From Paenibacillus sp. FSL H8-0332 (GTDB lineage: Bacteria > Bacillota > Bacilli > Paenibacillales > Paenibacillaceae), in the NCBI RefSeq assembly GCF_037963835.1, contig NZ_CP150145.1, positions 2,232,001 through 2,296,000 of the forward strand: a stretch of DNA of 64,000 nucleotides, in the 5' to 3' direction. Positions 33,509-42,832 of the stretch are shown one piece after another. The notes beneath the pieces are model-generated. The model worked only from the letters and a program-made list of their open reading frames with translations, had not been told where the DNA came from and ran no database searches. A program made the position numbers and the translations under genes. How positions within the stretch are numbered: the first letter of the stretch is position 1; each line of letters opens with the position of its first letter.

Positions 33509-36500
33509 TTGAGTACAGTGGAACACAACAAGCGTCTAGAGGGACTGAGTGAGAAAATATTCCTGGACCGTTATGCCTGGAAGGACGCGGACAGCAATAA
33601 TGCCAAGGTAGGCGATGTAGTACTTGTCCTGACGAAGGATGATCCGAAGTTCCCAACCAAGGAGGTTGGCGAGATTGTAGAGCGTACAGGCCGGATTGTA
33701 ACGGTAAAAACCCGCAGCGGCGAGCTGGTGCAGTCGGATGTGGAAAAGCTGACGCTCAATATCGAGAAGACTCCAGAGGAGATGTGGGACCGTCTCGCGG
33801 GAGCGATGGCGTCCGTAGAGAAGACCCCTGAGCTTCAGGAAGAATGGACGGGCAAATTCCGCTCGATTCTGGATGACTGGAAGCTTGTACCGGGCGGACG
33901 GATTGCGGCGGGTGCCGGAGCGAGCGAGGAGCTTACCCTGTTCAACTGCTATGTAGTTCCTTCCCCAAAAGACAGCCGGGGCGGCATTATGCAGACGCTC
34001 TCCGAGATGACGGAGATTATGGCCCGCGGCGGCGGCGTAGGCATCAACCTGTCTTCGCTTCGTCCGCGCCGTGCTATTGTCAGAGGGGTGAATGGTTCAT
34101 CCAGCGGCTCCGTATCCTGGGGCGGCCTCTTCAGCTATACCACCGGACTGATTGAGCAAGGCGGCAGCCGCCGTGGCGCGCTGATGCTGATGATCAATGA
34201 CTGGCACCCGGATGTGCTGGATTTCATTACCGTGAAGCAGACCATGGGCCAGGTGACTAATGCCAACCTGTCGGTCTGTGTGAGCAACGGCTTCATGAAG
34301 GCCGTCAAGGAGGATCTGGACTGGGAGCTGGTCTTCCCGGATACGACCGATCCTGATTACGACACGCTCTGGGACGGAGATCTGGATAAATGGAAGGCTG
34401 ACAACCGCCGTGTGATTCCCTACCGTACGGTCAGAGCTCGCGATGTGTGGCATACGATTATCGAATCGGCCTGGAAATCGGCGGAACCGGGCGTTGTTTT
34501 CATGGAGTATTATAATCAGATGTCGAATAGCTGGTATTTCAATCCGATTATATGTACTAATCCGTGCTTCCACCCGGACACCCGCATTGCAACGGAATAC
34601 GGTCTCTTAACCATTGAAGAGCTATATAAAAAGGTCGGAACGGAATCCTTCCTGGTGGGAACCGATTTGAGACTAGTGGAGCAAGCCAAAGTGGTTGGCG
34701 GAAGAAGCTATGAAGTTCCGGGTCTACAGATGAGACGGGCTACAGTGTTCCCAACCGGGACCAGAGAAACCTTGAAGATCTTGCTGCAAAATGGGGTAGA
34801 ACTATCCGTAACACCTGAGCATCGCTTGTTTACCGATTCCGGCTGGAAAGAGGCCCGGAACCTGAGTGCAGACGATTGCGTTTATTTGCAGTCCGGAGAA
34901 GGTTCCTTTGCCGCTGAGGATACCCTTGGTGAGGGATGGGGCTGGTTCCTGGGCTGGCTCATAGGCGACGGCTGGATTTCCAAACGTGGTGATATCGGTA
35001 TGGTATTTGGTGAGGCAGACAGCGAAGTTATTCCATTGCTCATTGATGCTGCCAAGAATATCACAGGCGTAACCGCCAAAGTATTCGACAGAACCAACAA
35101 TACCAAGCAGGCTTATTGGTGGCGTAAGTCGTTCCGTGAACAGCTTGAAGAACTCGGAGTGAAGGCAGTTAGAGCCGCTGAAAAAGAGGTTCCGGCTGCA
35201 CTGTATACAGCTTCACGTGCAACTGTTGTGGCATTCCTGCAAGGATTATTCTCTGCTGACGGAACAGTGTATGAGAATGATGAGATGCACCGTACGGTCA
35301 GATTGACCTCAGCTTCCAAAAAACTTCTTCAAGGCGTTCAATTGCTGCTGCTTAATTTCGGAATTAACAGTTCTATCTATAACCGTGAGAAGAAAAATCA
35401 GGCTGTATTTACGTATACAACAATAGCGGGCGAGGAACGCAGCTATGAAGGCGGCGTATTCTATGAGCTAATCTTAAGCGGCAACAACATCCTGGAGTTC
35501 AAGAATAAGATTGGGTTCAAGCTGATTACCAGAAAACAAGAAGCACTGGAGCGGATTGCCCGGCCTTCCCGCAAATCCGAAAAGTTTCTGTCCAAAGTCG
35601 TTGGTATTGAACCCGGCGACGTTGTAACGGTATATGATATCACCGAACCTGTGACGCATTCGCTGATTGCAGGCGGTGTAGTTGCCCATAACTGCGGTGA
35701 ACAAGGCCTACCCGGCTGGGGCGTGTGCAACCTGTCCGCCGTCAATCTTTCCAAGTTCTACGATGCGGAGAATCATGATGTGGACTGGGCAGATCTGGCG
35801 ACAACGACCCGTTATTCCGTGCGTTTCCTGGATAATGTTATCGACAAGACACCGTATCATTTCCCGGAAAATGAAGCCAACCAGAAGCTCGAACGCCGCG
35901 TAGGTCTCGGCACCATGGGTCTGGCTGAGCTGATGATCAAGCTGAATATCCGCTATGGCAGCCCGGAATCGCTGGAGTTCCTGGACAAGCTCTACGGCTT
36001 CATGGCCCGCGAGGCTTATCTGGCTTCCGCAGAGATTGCGGGCGAGAAGGGATCATTCCAGGCGTTTGACACCGATAAATATCTGCAGAGCGGCTTCATG
36101 CGGAATATCACCGAGGTCTATCCCGAAGTGGGCGAGTCGATCCGCAATCATGGTATGCGCAACGTAACCGTGATAACCCAGGCGCCTACCGGCAGCACAG
36201 GAACGATGGTCGGCACCTCCACAGGGATCGAACCGTATTTCGCCTTCAAATATTTCCGTCAGAGCCGACTTGGCTACGATGAGCAGTTCGTGCCTATCGC
36301 CCAGGAATGGTTGGAGGCCCATCCAGGAGAAGAGCTGCCGGAATACTTCGTCACTTCGATGGACCTGTCCGCCAAGGATCATATCCGCGCGCAGGCAGCC
36401 ATCCAGCGCTGGGTGGACAGCTCAATCTCCAAGACCGCGAACTGCCCGTCCGACTTCACGGTGGAAGAGACCGCCGAGCTGTATGAAATGGCCTTCGATC

Positions 36501-37300
36501 TGGGCTGCAAAGGCGTGACCATCTACCGTGACGGCAGCCGGGATGTACAGGTGCTGGAAACGACGAAGAAGGAAGAGAAGAAGGACACTCCGGCGGCAGC
36601 TGAGGCGGTGGAGGCCAAGGCAGCCGAAACAGCAGCTCCGGCTAATGTAACGGCAACTCCGGTAACTGTAACGGCATCCACCGGTCTACAGCCGTCAGCC
36701 AACGTAGTAGACAAACAATACAAGAAACGCCCGCAGGTGCTGCGCGGCGCTACCTATAAGATCAACACGCCATTCGGCATGGCGTATATCACCATCAACG
36801 ATCTCGACCGGACACCGGCCGAAATCTTCCTGAACGTCGGCAAAGCCGGCTCCGATGTGTTCGCCATGGCGGAAGCGCTGGGCCGCGTCTGCTCGCTGTT
36901 CCTGCGTTACGGTGATCACGGCGAGAAGGTCGAGCTGCTGATCAAGCATCTCAAAGGCATCGGCGGCTCCGGTGCCATCGGCTTCGGCGCTAACCGCGTC
37001 GAGTCCATCGCCGACGCGGTGGCGAAGGCCCTGGAGACCCATGTGCTGAACAACGCCCATGATGACCATATCCCTGCGCCCATCGCGGCGACACTGGAGC
37101 TTGATTTCAACGAGGCGCTGAACGCCGAGCTGAAATCAAGTGTGCTTCCAGCGCCTGCCGATGAAGGACACGGAGGCCACGGTGCGCACAACCACGCTAC
37201 CGCCTCGCGGGATCTTTGCCCTTCCTGCGGAAGCGCATCGCTGATTAATATTGAGGGGTGTAAGACCTGCGGGAATTGCGGGTATAGCCGGTGCGGGTGA
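33509..37300 (+). CDS. nrdJ: Vitamin B12-dependent ribonucleotide reductase (class II) with intein
   Basis: A TTG start lies 8 bp after GGGAGG. The 1263-residue precursor has extein residues 1-352 and 729-1263, so the spliced enzyme would be 887 residues. The N-terminus has a small beta-rich domain. The reductase core shows LFNCYVVPS, GGGVGINLSSLRPR, GGSRRGALM and, across the intein junction, NP-CGEQ, whose Cys is the predicted thiyl-radical residue. Near the end are QAPTGSTGTM and a C-terminal Cys-rich tail (CPSC, CKTCGNCGYSRCG) for reducing or metal binding. It reduces ribonucleotides with adenosylcobalamin. No nrdR gene is in the window. Confidence 0.95.
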   Translation: MSTVEHNKRLEGLSEKIFLDRYAWKDADSNNAKVGDVVLVLTKDDPKFPTKEVGEIVERTGRIVTVKTRSGELVQSDVEKLTLNIEKTPEEMWDRLAGAMASVEKTPELQEEWTGKFRSILDDWKLVPGGRIAAGAGASEELTLFNCYVVPSPKDSRGGIMQTLSEMTEIMARGGGVGINLSSLRPRRAIVRGVNGSSSGSVSWGGLFSYTTGLIEQGGSRRGALMLMINDWHPDVLDFITVKQTMGQVTNANLSVCVSNGFMKAVKEDLDWELVFPDTTDPDYDTLWDGDLDKWKADNRRVIPYRTVRARDVWHTIIESAWKSAEPGVVFMEYYNQMSNSWYFNPIICTNPCFHPDTRIATEYGLLTIEELYKKVGTESFLVGTDLRLVEQAKVVGGRSYEVPGLQMRRATVFPTGTRETLKILLQNGVELSVTPEHRLFTDSGWKEARNLSADDCVYLQSGEGSFAAEDTLGEGWGWFLGWLIGDGWISKRGDIGMVFGEADSEVIPLLIDAAKNITGVTAKVFDRTNNTKQAYWWRKSFREQLEELGVKAVRAAEKEVPAALYTASRATVVAFLQGLFSADGTVYENDEMHRTVRLTSASKKLLQGVQLLLLNFGINSSIYNREKKNQAVFTYTTIAGEERSYEGGVFYELILSGNNILEFKNKIGFKLITRKQEALERIARPSRKSEKFLSKVVGIEPGDVVTVYDITEPVTHSLIAGGVVAHNCGEQGLPGWGVCNLSAVNLSKFYDAENHDVDWADLATTTRYSVRFLDNVIDKTPYHFPENEANQKLERRVGLGTMGLAELMIKLNIRYGSPESLEFLDKLYGFMAREAYLASAEIAGEKGSFQAFDTDKYLQSGFMRNITEVYPEVGESIRNHGMRNVTVITQAPTGSTGTMVGTSTGIEPYFAFKYFRQSRLGYDEQFVPIAQEWLEAHPGEELPEYFVTSMDLSAKDHIRAQAAIQRWVDSSISKTANCPSDFTVEETAELYEMAFDLGCKGVTIYRDGSRDVQVLETTKKEEKKDTPAAAEAVEAKAAETAAPANVTATPVTVTASTGLQPSANVVDKQYKKRPQVLRGATYKINTPFGMAYITINDLDRTPAEIFLNVGKAGSDVFAMAEALGRVCSLFLRYGDHGEKVELLIKHLKGIGGSGAIGFGANRVESIADAVAKALETHVLNNAHDDHIPAPIAATLELDFNEALNAELKSSVLPAPADEGHGGHGAHNHATASRDLCPSCGSASLINIEGCKTCGNCGYSRCG
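34565..35692 (+). mobile_element. Intein with LAGLIDADG homing endonuclease inside nrdJ
   Basis: Precursor residues 353-728 (376 aa). The N-terminal splice block starts Cys1 (CFHPDTRIAT). The block B motif TPEH is at intein residues 83-86. Two dodecapeptide motifs follow: FLGWLIGDG near 128-136 and LQGLFSADG near 225-233, each with an acidic residue for metal-dependent cleavage. The C-terminal block VYDITEPVTHSLIAGG ends in VVAHN, with the required His-Asn, followed by Cys+1 of the extein. All class 1 splicing residues are present, so it should splice. The intein code is more AT-rich than the flanking extein. Confidence 0.95.
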
Positions 37301-37350
37301 GGGGTTAGGGAAGTTAGACAACGTAATAATTAAATGGAAAATGGATATTT

Positions 37351-37518
37351 ATGCATCGTATATTTTCATCATATTTATACATTAATAAGCCCAATCCTTT
37401 GAGGTTTGGGCGAAGCATTATTATGTTAAAAAAGAATATTTCTACTTATTACGGATATAAGCTATTGACCATCGAGCAGATTGAGATAGTGATCAAAACG
37501 CTTGAGACAAAAATCTAA
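37351..37518 (+). CDS. Possible small ORF (55 aa), doubtful
   Basis: ATG-to-TAA frame of 55 codons in the AT-rich gap after nrdJ. It has no good ribosome site. An internal ATG would give a 31-residue Ile/Lys-rich peptide ending YYGYKLLTIEQIEIVIKTLE. A hairpin GCCCAA...TTGGGC (37389-37411) lies within it. It may be a gene remnant. Apart from this and the leader region near 37860-37972, the interval 37301-37984 shows no gene. Confidence 0.25.
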   Translation: MHRIFSSYLYINKPNPLRFGRSIIMLKKNISTYYGYKLLTIEQIEIVIKTLETKI

Positions 37519-37535
37519 TAAAAACCGCATTATAA

Positions 37536-37575
37536 TGGGGGCTGTTTCAGAAATATTGAGACAGCCCTTATTTTT
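37536..37575 (+). terminator. Rho-independent terminator
   Basis: GGGCTGTTTCA pairs with TGAGACAGCCC around GAAATAT, followed by TTATTTTT. It marks the left edge of the accessory island and would end any transcript from the nrdJ side. Confidence 0.8.
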
Positions 37576-37860
37576 ACACGTTTTTCGTCACAAAATAATT
37601 TTAACAATATTAATATAGATTTTTTCGAAACCTCACTCCCCTAATGATAACCCCACTTTTGCAAACACTCATACATATCCCCTGGTAACATCCATATCTC
37701 CTATCCGTTTATTCGACCTCAATGTCTAAATGAAATAAAAGTAAAAGGATACTGGTGACGTCGAGTATATCAAGATTTAACCATGAATTTTATCTAAAAA
37801 AAAGGAGGTTGACTTTCTCTTTGGTTCAGGGGGGGTCTTGACAGGCGTATGTTAAGATCA

Positions 37861-37984
37861 AAAAGTTGAAAGTTCTCCTACGGATTTTGAACGAGAATTA
37901 AATAACTTTTCAAAAGGAGGTATTTTGTTCTACTTGATTTCTTACATGAATCAAAAATTAGAAAAACACTGAGGAGTGAGGGTT
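37861..37984 (+). promoter_or_regulatory. Possible translation-attenuation leader before the MFS gene
   Basis: A strong ribosome site AAAAGGAGGT (37912-37921) precedes a 15-codon frame from the TTG at 37925 to the TGA at 37972 (MFYLISYMNQKLEKH). The stop touches the ribosome site GAGGAG of the MFS gene. Upstream, AAAAGTT...TTCTC can pair with GAGAA...AACTTTT, and TTCTCCT could also pair with either AGGAG. Short leader peptides with alternative pairings of this kind control many Firmicutes antibiotic-resistance genes. The mechanism here is inference. Confidence 0.5.
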
Positions 37985-39448
37985 TTGCAATCAGGTACTA
38001 TTTCTGGAAATCAAAAAGTTCCAAATGTTAAGGTTTTCCCAATTATGTTTGCATTGATGCTTGCTGGTATGATAGGTACGTTTAATGAAACGGCAATTAA
38101 TATTGCTGTAAGTGATATAATTAATCAGTTTGCGATTACGGAATCTACAGTTCAATGGTTAACAAGTGGTTATTTACTTACCCTGGGAGTTTTAGTTCCT
38201 CTTTCAGGACTATTGATACAATGGTTTTCAACACGTCAACTTTTCCTGACATCAGTCAGTATGTCTATTATAGGATCTGCAATTGGTGCTATGGCGGGAA
38301 GTTTCGATATCTTGCTATTAGGGAGAATACTTCAAGCAGCTGGAGCAGGGCTATTATTCCCATTGATGCTTAATACGGCTCTTATTATATTCCCAGCCGA
38401 GAAACGCGGAAAAGCGATGGGACTAGTCAGTCTTGTGTTCACAGCAGGACCTGCTTTAGGCCCTGCTATCTCAGGTCTTTTAATTGATTATCTAAGCTGG
38501 CATTGGATATTCTGGGTATCGCTGATGACTCTGGTGCTTGCTTTGTTAGCAGGCGTAGCGTTTATGAAAAATGTAGCACCTATAACCAAACCACGTATCG
38601 ATATATACTCTCTAGTCTTGTCGACAATTGGTTTTGGTGGACTTGTTTATGGTATTAGTAGTGCAGGAGAGGGAGATCATGGTTGGAGTAACCCTGTTGT
38701 TATTGTGCCCCTGGTTGCCGGGGTTATCGCATTAATCTTATTTGTCATTCGTCAACTGAACATGAAAGAACCTCTTATGAACTTAAGAACTCTAAAGAAC
38801 CCTATGTTTGCTATGGGTACTTTGCTGGTATTCATATGTATGATGGTTTATCTATCCGCCATGTTCATTCTTCCCATGTTTATGATTCGTGTTCTTGAAT
38901 TTAGCGCACTGACGACTGGATTTATTCTTCTGCCAGGCAGTGTGATTTCAGCTGTATTTTCTCCTGTTATAGGGGCACTATTTGACAAATTCGGACCTAA
39001 GTTTTTGGTCGTACCTGGACTTATCGTAGTTTCAGCCACTCTATGGTTCTGTTCTAATATTACAGTTGCTTCGTCCATTGCTTTGATTGTGGTCTTGCAC
39101 ACCTGTCTGATTGTCGGAATTCTTTTGGTATGGATGCCTGCTCAGACAAATGGTCTGAATCAGCTACCTCCTGATATGTACCCCGATGGTGCAGCTATAT
39201 TGAATACACTTCAACAAATCGCAGGAGCTATCGGTATTGCAATGGCAGTAAGTATCATGACAACCGGATCCGCAGACTTTATTAAAAGTGTGGCTGATCC
39301 TACGGAGTCGGCAAATGCAACATTGGCCTTAATGGCTGGTATGCAGAACGCATTATTCTTCACGATGTTTGTAGCCCTTGCCGGACTTGTTCTAGGTGTA
39401 TTTGTAAGACGAGTGAAAGTCCAGAAGTGGTCTGGGGACTCGGAATGA
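37985..39448 (+). CDS. MFS drug efflux transporter, DHA2 (EmrB/LmrB-like, 14-helix)
   Basis: The TTG at 37985, 8 bp after GAGGAG, was preferred; the GTG at 37976 overlaps that site. The 487-residue product has 14 hydrophobic helices. Landmarks are FNETAINIAVSDI in helix 1, STVQWLTSGYLLTLGVLVPLSGLL, the motif-A-like loop around WFSTRQLF, and motif C in FTAGPALGPAISGLL. This matches lincomycin-type (LmrB-like) DHA2 drug/H+ antiporters. It lies in AT-rich DNA unlike its chromosomal neighbours, next to a UvrA-like resistance candidate. The substrate is unknown. Confidence 0.88.
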   Translation: MQSGTISGNQKVPNVKVFPIMFALMLAGMIGTFNETAINIAVSDIINQFAITESTVQWLTSGYLLTLGVLVPLSGLLIQWFSTRQLFLTSVSMSIIGSAIGAMAGSFDILLLGRILQAAGAGLLFPLMLNTALIIFPAEKRGKAMGLVSLVFTAGPALGPAISGLLIDYLSWHWIFWVSLMTLVLALLAGVAFMKNVAPITKPRIDIYSLVLSTIGFGGLVYGISSAGEGDHGWSNPVVIVPLVAGVIALILFVIRQLNMKEPLMNLRTLKNPMFAMGTLLVFICMMVYLSAMFILPMFMIRVLEFSALTTGFILLPGSVISAVFSPVIGALFDKFGPKFLVVPGLIVVSATLWFCSNITVASSIALIVVLHTCLIVGILLVWMPAQTNGLNQLPPDMYPDGAAILNTLQQIAGAIGIAMAVSIMTTGSADFIKSVADPTESANATLALMAGMQNALFFTMFVALAGLVLGVFVRRVKVQKWSGDSE

Positions 39449-39518
39449 TCATAAACTAGCTCTGGATGATGATCTAATAAGTAGAGATACAGATCATCTT
39501 TTTTAAAAGACTAAATTG

Positions 39519-39568
39519 TACCCTATAAGATAGACACTTTGAAAAAGTCCATCTTGTAGGGTGTTTTT
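39519..39568 (+). terminator. Rho-independent terminator of the MFS gene
   Basis: ACCCTATAAGATAGAC pairs with GTCCATCTTGTAGGGT (two mismatches) around a short A-rich loop, followed by GTTTTT. Confidence 0.85.
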
Positions 39569-39646
39569 CAAAAGGTTTGTAAAACAATCAATTTAATAAC
39601 GTAACGCATTCCCTTATACCTAGTAAGAAGGTGTGATTACTTATTT

Positions 39647-39727
39647 ATGATCTTAAGATATGTTACTGAGTTTAATAAAAGTGGAATGATACGACATTTG
39701 TTGGTTTTTTTGTCTTTTATCTTATAG
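39647..39727 (+). promoter_or_regulatory. Possible leader peptide before the UvrA-like gene
   Basis: An ATG frame of 26 codons (starting MILRYVTEFN, ending in a hydrophobic LLVFLSFIL) stops at TAG 39727, four bases before the AGGAGG site of the UvrA-like gene. GAAGGTG lies 12 bp before its ATG, so it could be translated. Like the preceding MFS leader, this suggests coupled or attenuated translation, but no clear alternative hairpin was identified. Confidence 0.35.
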
Positions 39728-39742
39728 ACAGGAGGAATAACA

Positions 39743-42280
39743 ATGAAAAAATTTATAAATGTCAGAGGTGCAAGAGAGAATAATTTGAAAAATATCAATG
39801 TGGATGTTCCCCGAGACCAAATTGTCGTTTTCACAGGGGTAAGTGGATCAGGGAAATCAAGCTTAGCTTTCGATACGTTGTATGCTGAGGGTAAAAAAAG
39901 ATATGTTGAATCACTCTCAGCCTATGCTCGACAATTTTTAGGACAAGCTACTACGCCAGATGTCGACTCTATTGAAGGGCTATCTCCTGCTGTCGCAATC
40001 GAACAAAAAACAACTTCACGAAATCCACGTTCTACTGTAGGCACGATGACAGAAATATATGATTACCTTCGACTTCTTTGGGCTAGAGCAGGTACACCGC
40101 ATTGTCCGGATTGTAAAGTGGAAATTGGGCGACAATCTGTGGATGAAATCGTGGAGCGTATTTATCAGTTGCCTCAAGGAGCTAAATTTGCTGTAATAGC
40201 TCCGATCTTACATGGACAAAAAGGGGAGCATAGCAGTGTTTTGGATGAAGCTCGTAAGAATGGTTTTGCACGTATTCGTGTAGACGGAACATTTTACAAT
40301 CTGTCAGATGAAATAACAATCGACAAGACTAAAAAACATACGATAGACATTGTTGTAGATAGGCTTACTGTCAGAGAAGAGGATGCTCAACGTTTAGTCG
40401 ATTCCCTTGAGACTGCACTTTCGCTCTCAGGAGATACTGTCATAATTTATGATTATGCTAGTATGCAAGAAACAAACTTCTCTCAGAGTTACAGCTGCTC
40501 GATCTGTGGTAGATCACTCACGGAGTTATCACCACGTTTATTCTCGTTTAATCATCAGCTAGGAGCTTGTCAATCATGTCATGGTCTAGGCATTTACCTA
40601 CAATCGGGGGACTATGAATATTTGTTTAACACGCAGAAAGATACAGACGATGAGATTGTTGCTCCGCCATGTCCGGATTGTTTGGGGGATCGACTGGCAC
40701 CACAGACCCTAGCGGTAACGGTTGGTGGAATTAATATTGCTGATTTCTGCAAATTGTCTGTCACTGATGCACTTGAAATGGCAACAAACCTGAAACTGAT
40801 AGGTGCCAAGAAAATCATTGCAGTTCCCATTCTTAAAGAAATCCGTGCTCGACTTTTATTTATGAAAAAGTTGGGATTGACATATTTATCACTTTCTCGT
40901 GTTTCAAGTACGCTGTCCGGAGGGGAGAGCCAGCGAATTCGGTTAGCTTCGCAACTTGGCTCAGGTTTGACTGGTGTGCTCTATGTATTGGATGAACCAT
41001 CAATTGGACTACATCAACGTGATCATTCACTCTTGTTATCAGCTCTTCGTGATCTGTGTGAGCAAGGAAACTCACTACTCATAGTGGAACATGATGAAGA
41101 AACAATTCGAAAGGCTGACTGGATAATAGACATTGGTCCGGGAGCAGGAAAACACGGTGGAGAGCTAGTAGCGCAAGGAACGATAGAGATGATTATGAAT
41201 GCGCCATCCTCTGTAACTGGCCAGTACTTATCAGGAATTAAAAGAATCGAGGTTCCTGATAGAAGGCGGTTTGGGAACGGGAAAAGATTAGAAATTATCG
41301 GAGCAGCGGAAAATAGCTTGAAAGATATTGATGTCTATGTACCTCTAGGCACACTCACCTGCGTGACGGGTGTTTCGGGTTCAGGGAAATCTAGTCTGAT
41401 TTATGAAATCTTGTATAAGAAACTAGCGGCGGAACTTAACAGAGCCAAGACAAAACCAGGAAAATATAAATTGATTAAAGGGACTGAATTTCTTAACAAA
41501 GTAATCCATATCGATCAAAGCCCAATTGGACGTTCACCACGGTCTAATCCAGCCACTTATACAGGTGTGTTTGACCTCATTCGTTCCCTTTTTGCATTAA
41601 CTAGTGAGGCTAAAGCTCGTGGCTATGAAGCGAGAAGGTTCTCTTTCAATGTTAAGGGAGGACGGTGTGAAGCATGTACAGGTGATGGTCTTATGAAAAT
41701 TAAAATGTATTTTCTTCCAGATGTGTATGTTCCTTGCGAAGTATGTAAAGGGAAACGTTACAACCGAGAAACGATGGAAATCTACTATAAGGGCCAAAAC
41801 ATTGCAGATGTGTTGGCTATGACAGCAGAAGAAGCATTAGTTTTCTTTGAAAATATGCCTAAAATACGGAAGAGAATCGCTGCGATTTGCAAAGTTGGAC
41901 TTGGGTATATCCAACTGGGGCAAGCCTCTACCACATTGTCCGGCGGAGAAGCACAGCGGGTCAAGCTTGCTTCAGAGCTTTTGAAGCCAGCAACAGGAAA
42001 TACCCTTTATGTGATGGATGAACCAACTACAGGTTTGCATATAGCCGATGTGCATCAATTGATAAATATTATGCATGAACTAGTGGAAAGCGGAAATACC
42101 GTTGTGGTTATAGAGCACAGTATGGAAGTGATCAAGAACGCGGACTTTATAATTGATTTAGGACCCGAAGGCGGCATTCATGGGGGAGAGATTGTTTGCA
42201 TTGGCACACCTGAGGATGTGTCTAGATGTGAAACAAGTCACACCGGAATTTTCTTAAAAAATGTGTTAAAGGGGCACTGA
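39743..42280 (+). CDS. UvrA-like ABC ATPase, shortened paralogue
   Basis: An 845-residue protein behind ACAGGAGG. It has the full UvrA plan: first Walker A GVSGSGKSS near residue 31, the CPDC zinc half-module, CSICGRSL, LSGGESQRIRLASQLG with VLDEPSIGLHQRD, second Walker A GVSGSGKSS, the zinc finger GRCEACTGDG...CEVCKGKRYN, and LSGGEAQRVKLASELL with MDEPTTGLH. It is about 100 residues shorter than housekeeping UvrA, with the loss after ACQSCHGLG in the first half. Such UvrA-like proteins include the daunorubicin-resistance protein DrrC. In the island beside efflux genes, a drug-protection role is plausible but unproven. Confidence 0.88.
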   Translation: MKKFINVRGARENNLKNINVDVPRDQIVVFTGVSGSGKSSLAFDTLYAEGKKRYVESLSAYARQFLGQATTPDVDSIEGLSPAVAIEQKTTSRNPRSTVGTMTEIYDYLRLLWARAGTPHCPDCKVEIGRQSVDEIVERIYQLPQGAKFAVIAPILHGQKGEHSSVLDEARKNGFARIRVDGTFYNLSDEITIDKTKKHTIDIVVDRLTVREEDAQRLVDSLETALSLSGDTVIIYDYASMQETNFSQSYSCSICGRSLTELSPRLFSFNHQLGACQSCHGLGIYLQSGDYEYLFNTQKDTDDEIVAPPCPDCLGDRLAPQTLAVTVGGINIADFCKLSVTDALEMATNLKLIGAKKIIAVPILKEIRARLLFMKKLGLTYLSLSRVSSTLSGGESQRIRLASQLGSGLTGVLYVLDEPSIGLHQRDHSLLLSALRDLCEQGNSLLIVEHDEETIRKADWIIDIGPGAGKHGGELVAQGTIEMIMNAPSSVTGQYLSGIKRIEVPDRRRFGNGKRLEIIGAAENSLKDIDVYVPLGTLTCVTGVSGSGKSSLIYEILYKKLAAELNRAKTKPGKYKLIKGTEFLNKVIHIDQSPIGRSPRSNPATYTGVFDLIRSLFALTSEAKARGYEARRFSFNVKGGRCEACTGDGLMKIKMYFLPDVYVPCEVCKGKRYNRETMEIYYKGQNIADVLAMTAEEALVFFENMPKIRKRIAAICKVGLGYIQLGQASTTLSGGEAQRVKLASELLKPATGNTLYVMDEPTTGLHIADVHQLINIMHELVESGNTVVVIEHSMEVIKNADFIIDLGPEGGIHGGEIVCIGTPEDVSRCETSHTGIFLKNVLKGH

Positions 42281-42284
42281 TGTA

Positions 42285-42617
42285 ATGGAACTTATAGGGC
42301 TAAAAGTCATGCATATTCGATTTGGCGAAGGTGAGATTGTGAGCAACACAGAAAACCGAGTTGATATTCATTTTGTAGAACTTAAAGAAAAAAAAGGTTT
42401 TATTTATCCAGATGCCTTTGTCCAGTATTTATGGATTCAGGAATCTGAAATTCAAGAGTTTATTGTTTCTAAATATTATGATAATCAAAAGGAAATTGTA
42501 TTAGAAAAACAGCGACAAATGCAACTGAAAATTGAAGAAAATAAACGTGAATTAGCTAAGACAGAAGCTCGTAAGTCGGCAGCATCAAAAAGAAAGTCCT
42601 CTACCAGAAAGAAATAA
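42285..42617 (+). CDS. Small protein with SH3-like N-terminus and basic tail
   Basis: A 110-residue protein starting 4 bp after the UvrA-like stop and very probably co-transcribed. The N-terminal MELIGLKVMHIRFGEGEIV resembles the small beta-barrel (FGEG-type) domains found at the ends of UvrD helicases and similar proteins. The second half is a Lys/Glu/Gln-rich helix ending in a strongly basic KRKSSTRKK that could bind nucleic acid. It may assist the UvrA-like ATPase. That is inference from position. Confidence 0.75.
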   Translation: MELIGLKVMHIRFGEGEIVSNTENRVDIHFVELKEKKGFIYPDAFVQYLWIQESEIQEFIVSKYYDNQKEIVLEKQRQMQLKIEENKRELAKTEARKSAASKRKSSTRKK

Positions 42618-42832
42618 TATAGAATCGTAGTGTGAGTTAATAATCTGTTTTACCCAGAGAAATCAGAAAAAATTAAAAAAACTAACTTTAATTAAGAGCT
42701 ACTGATCTGTAAAACAAAGTTCAGTAGCTTTAACTATATTGTATTAACGAATATCCTGAGTTTCTACACACCACACAAAATAAAGCAAATACTTTCTAGG
42801 CATAGTAACAAATCTAGTGTATTAACAGATAC

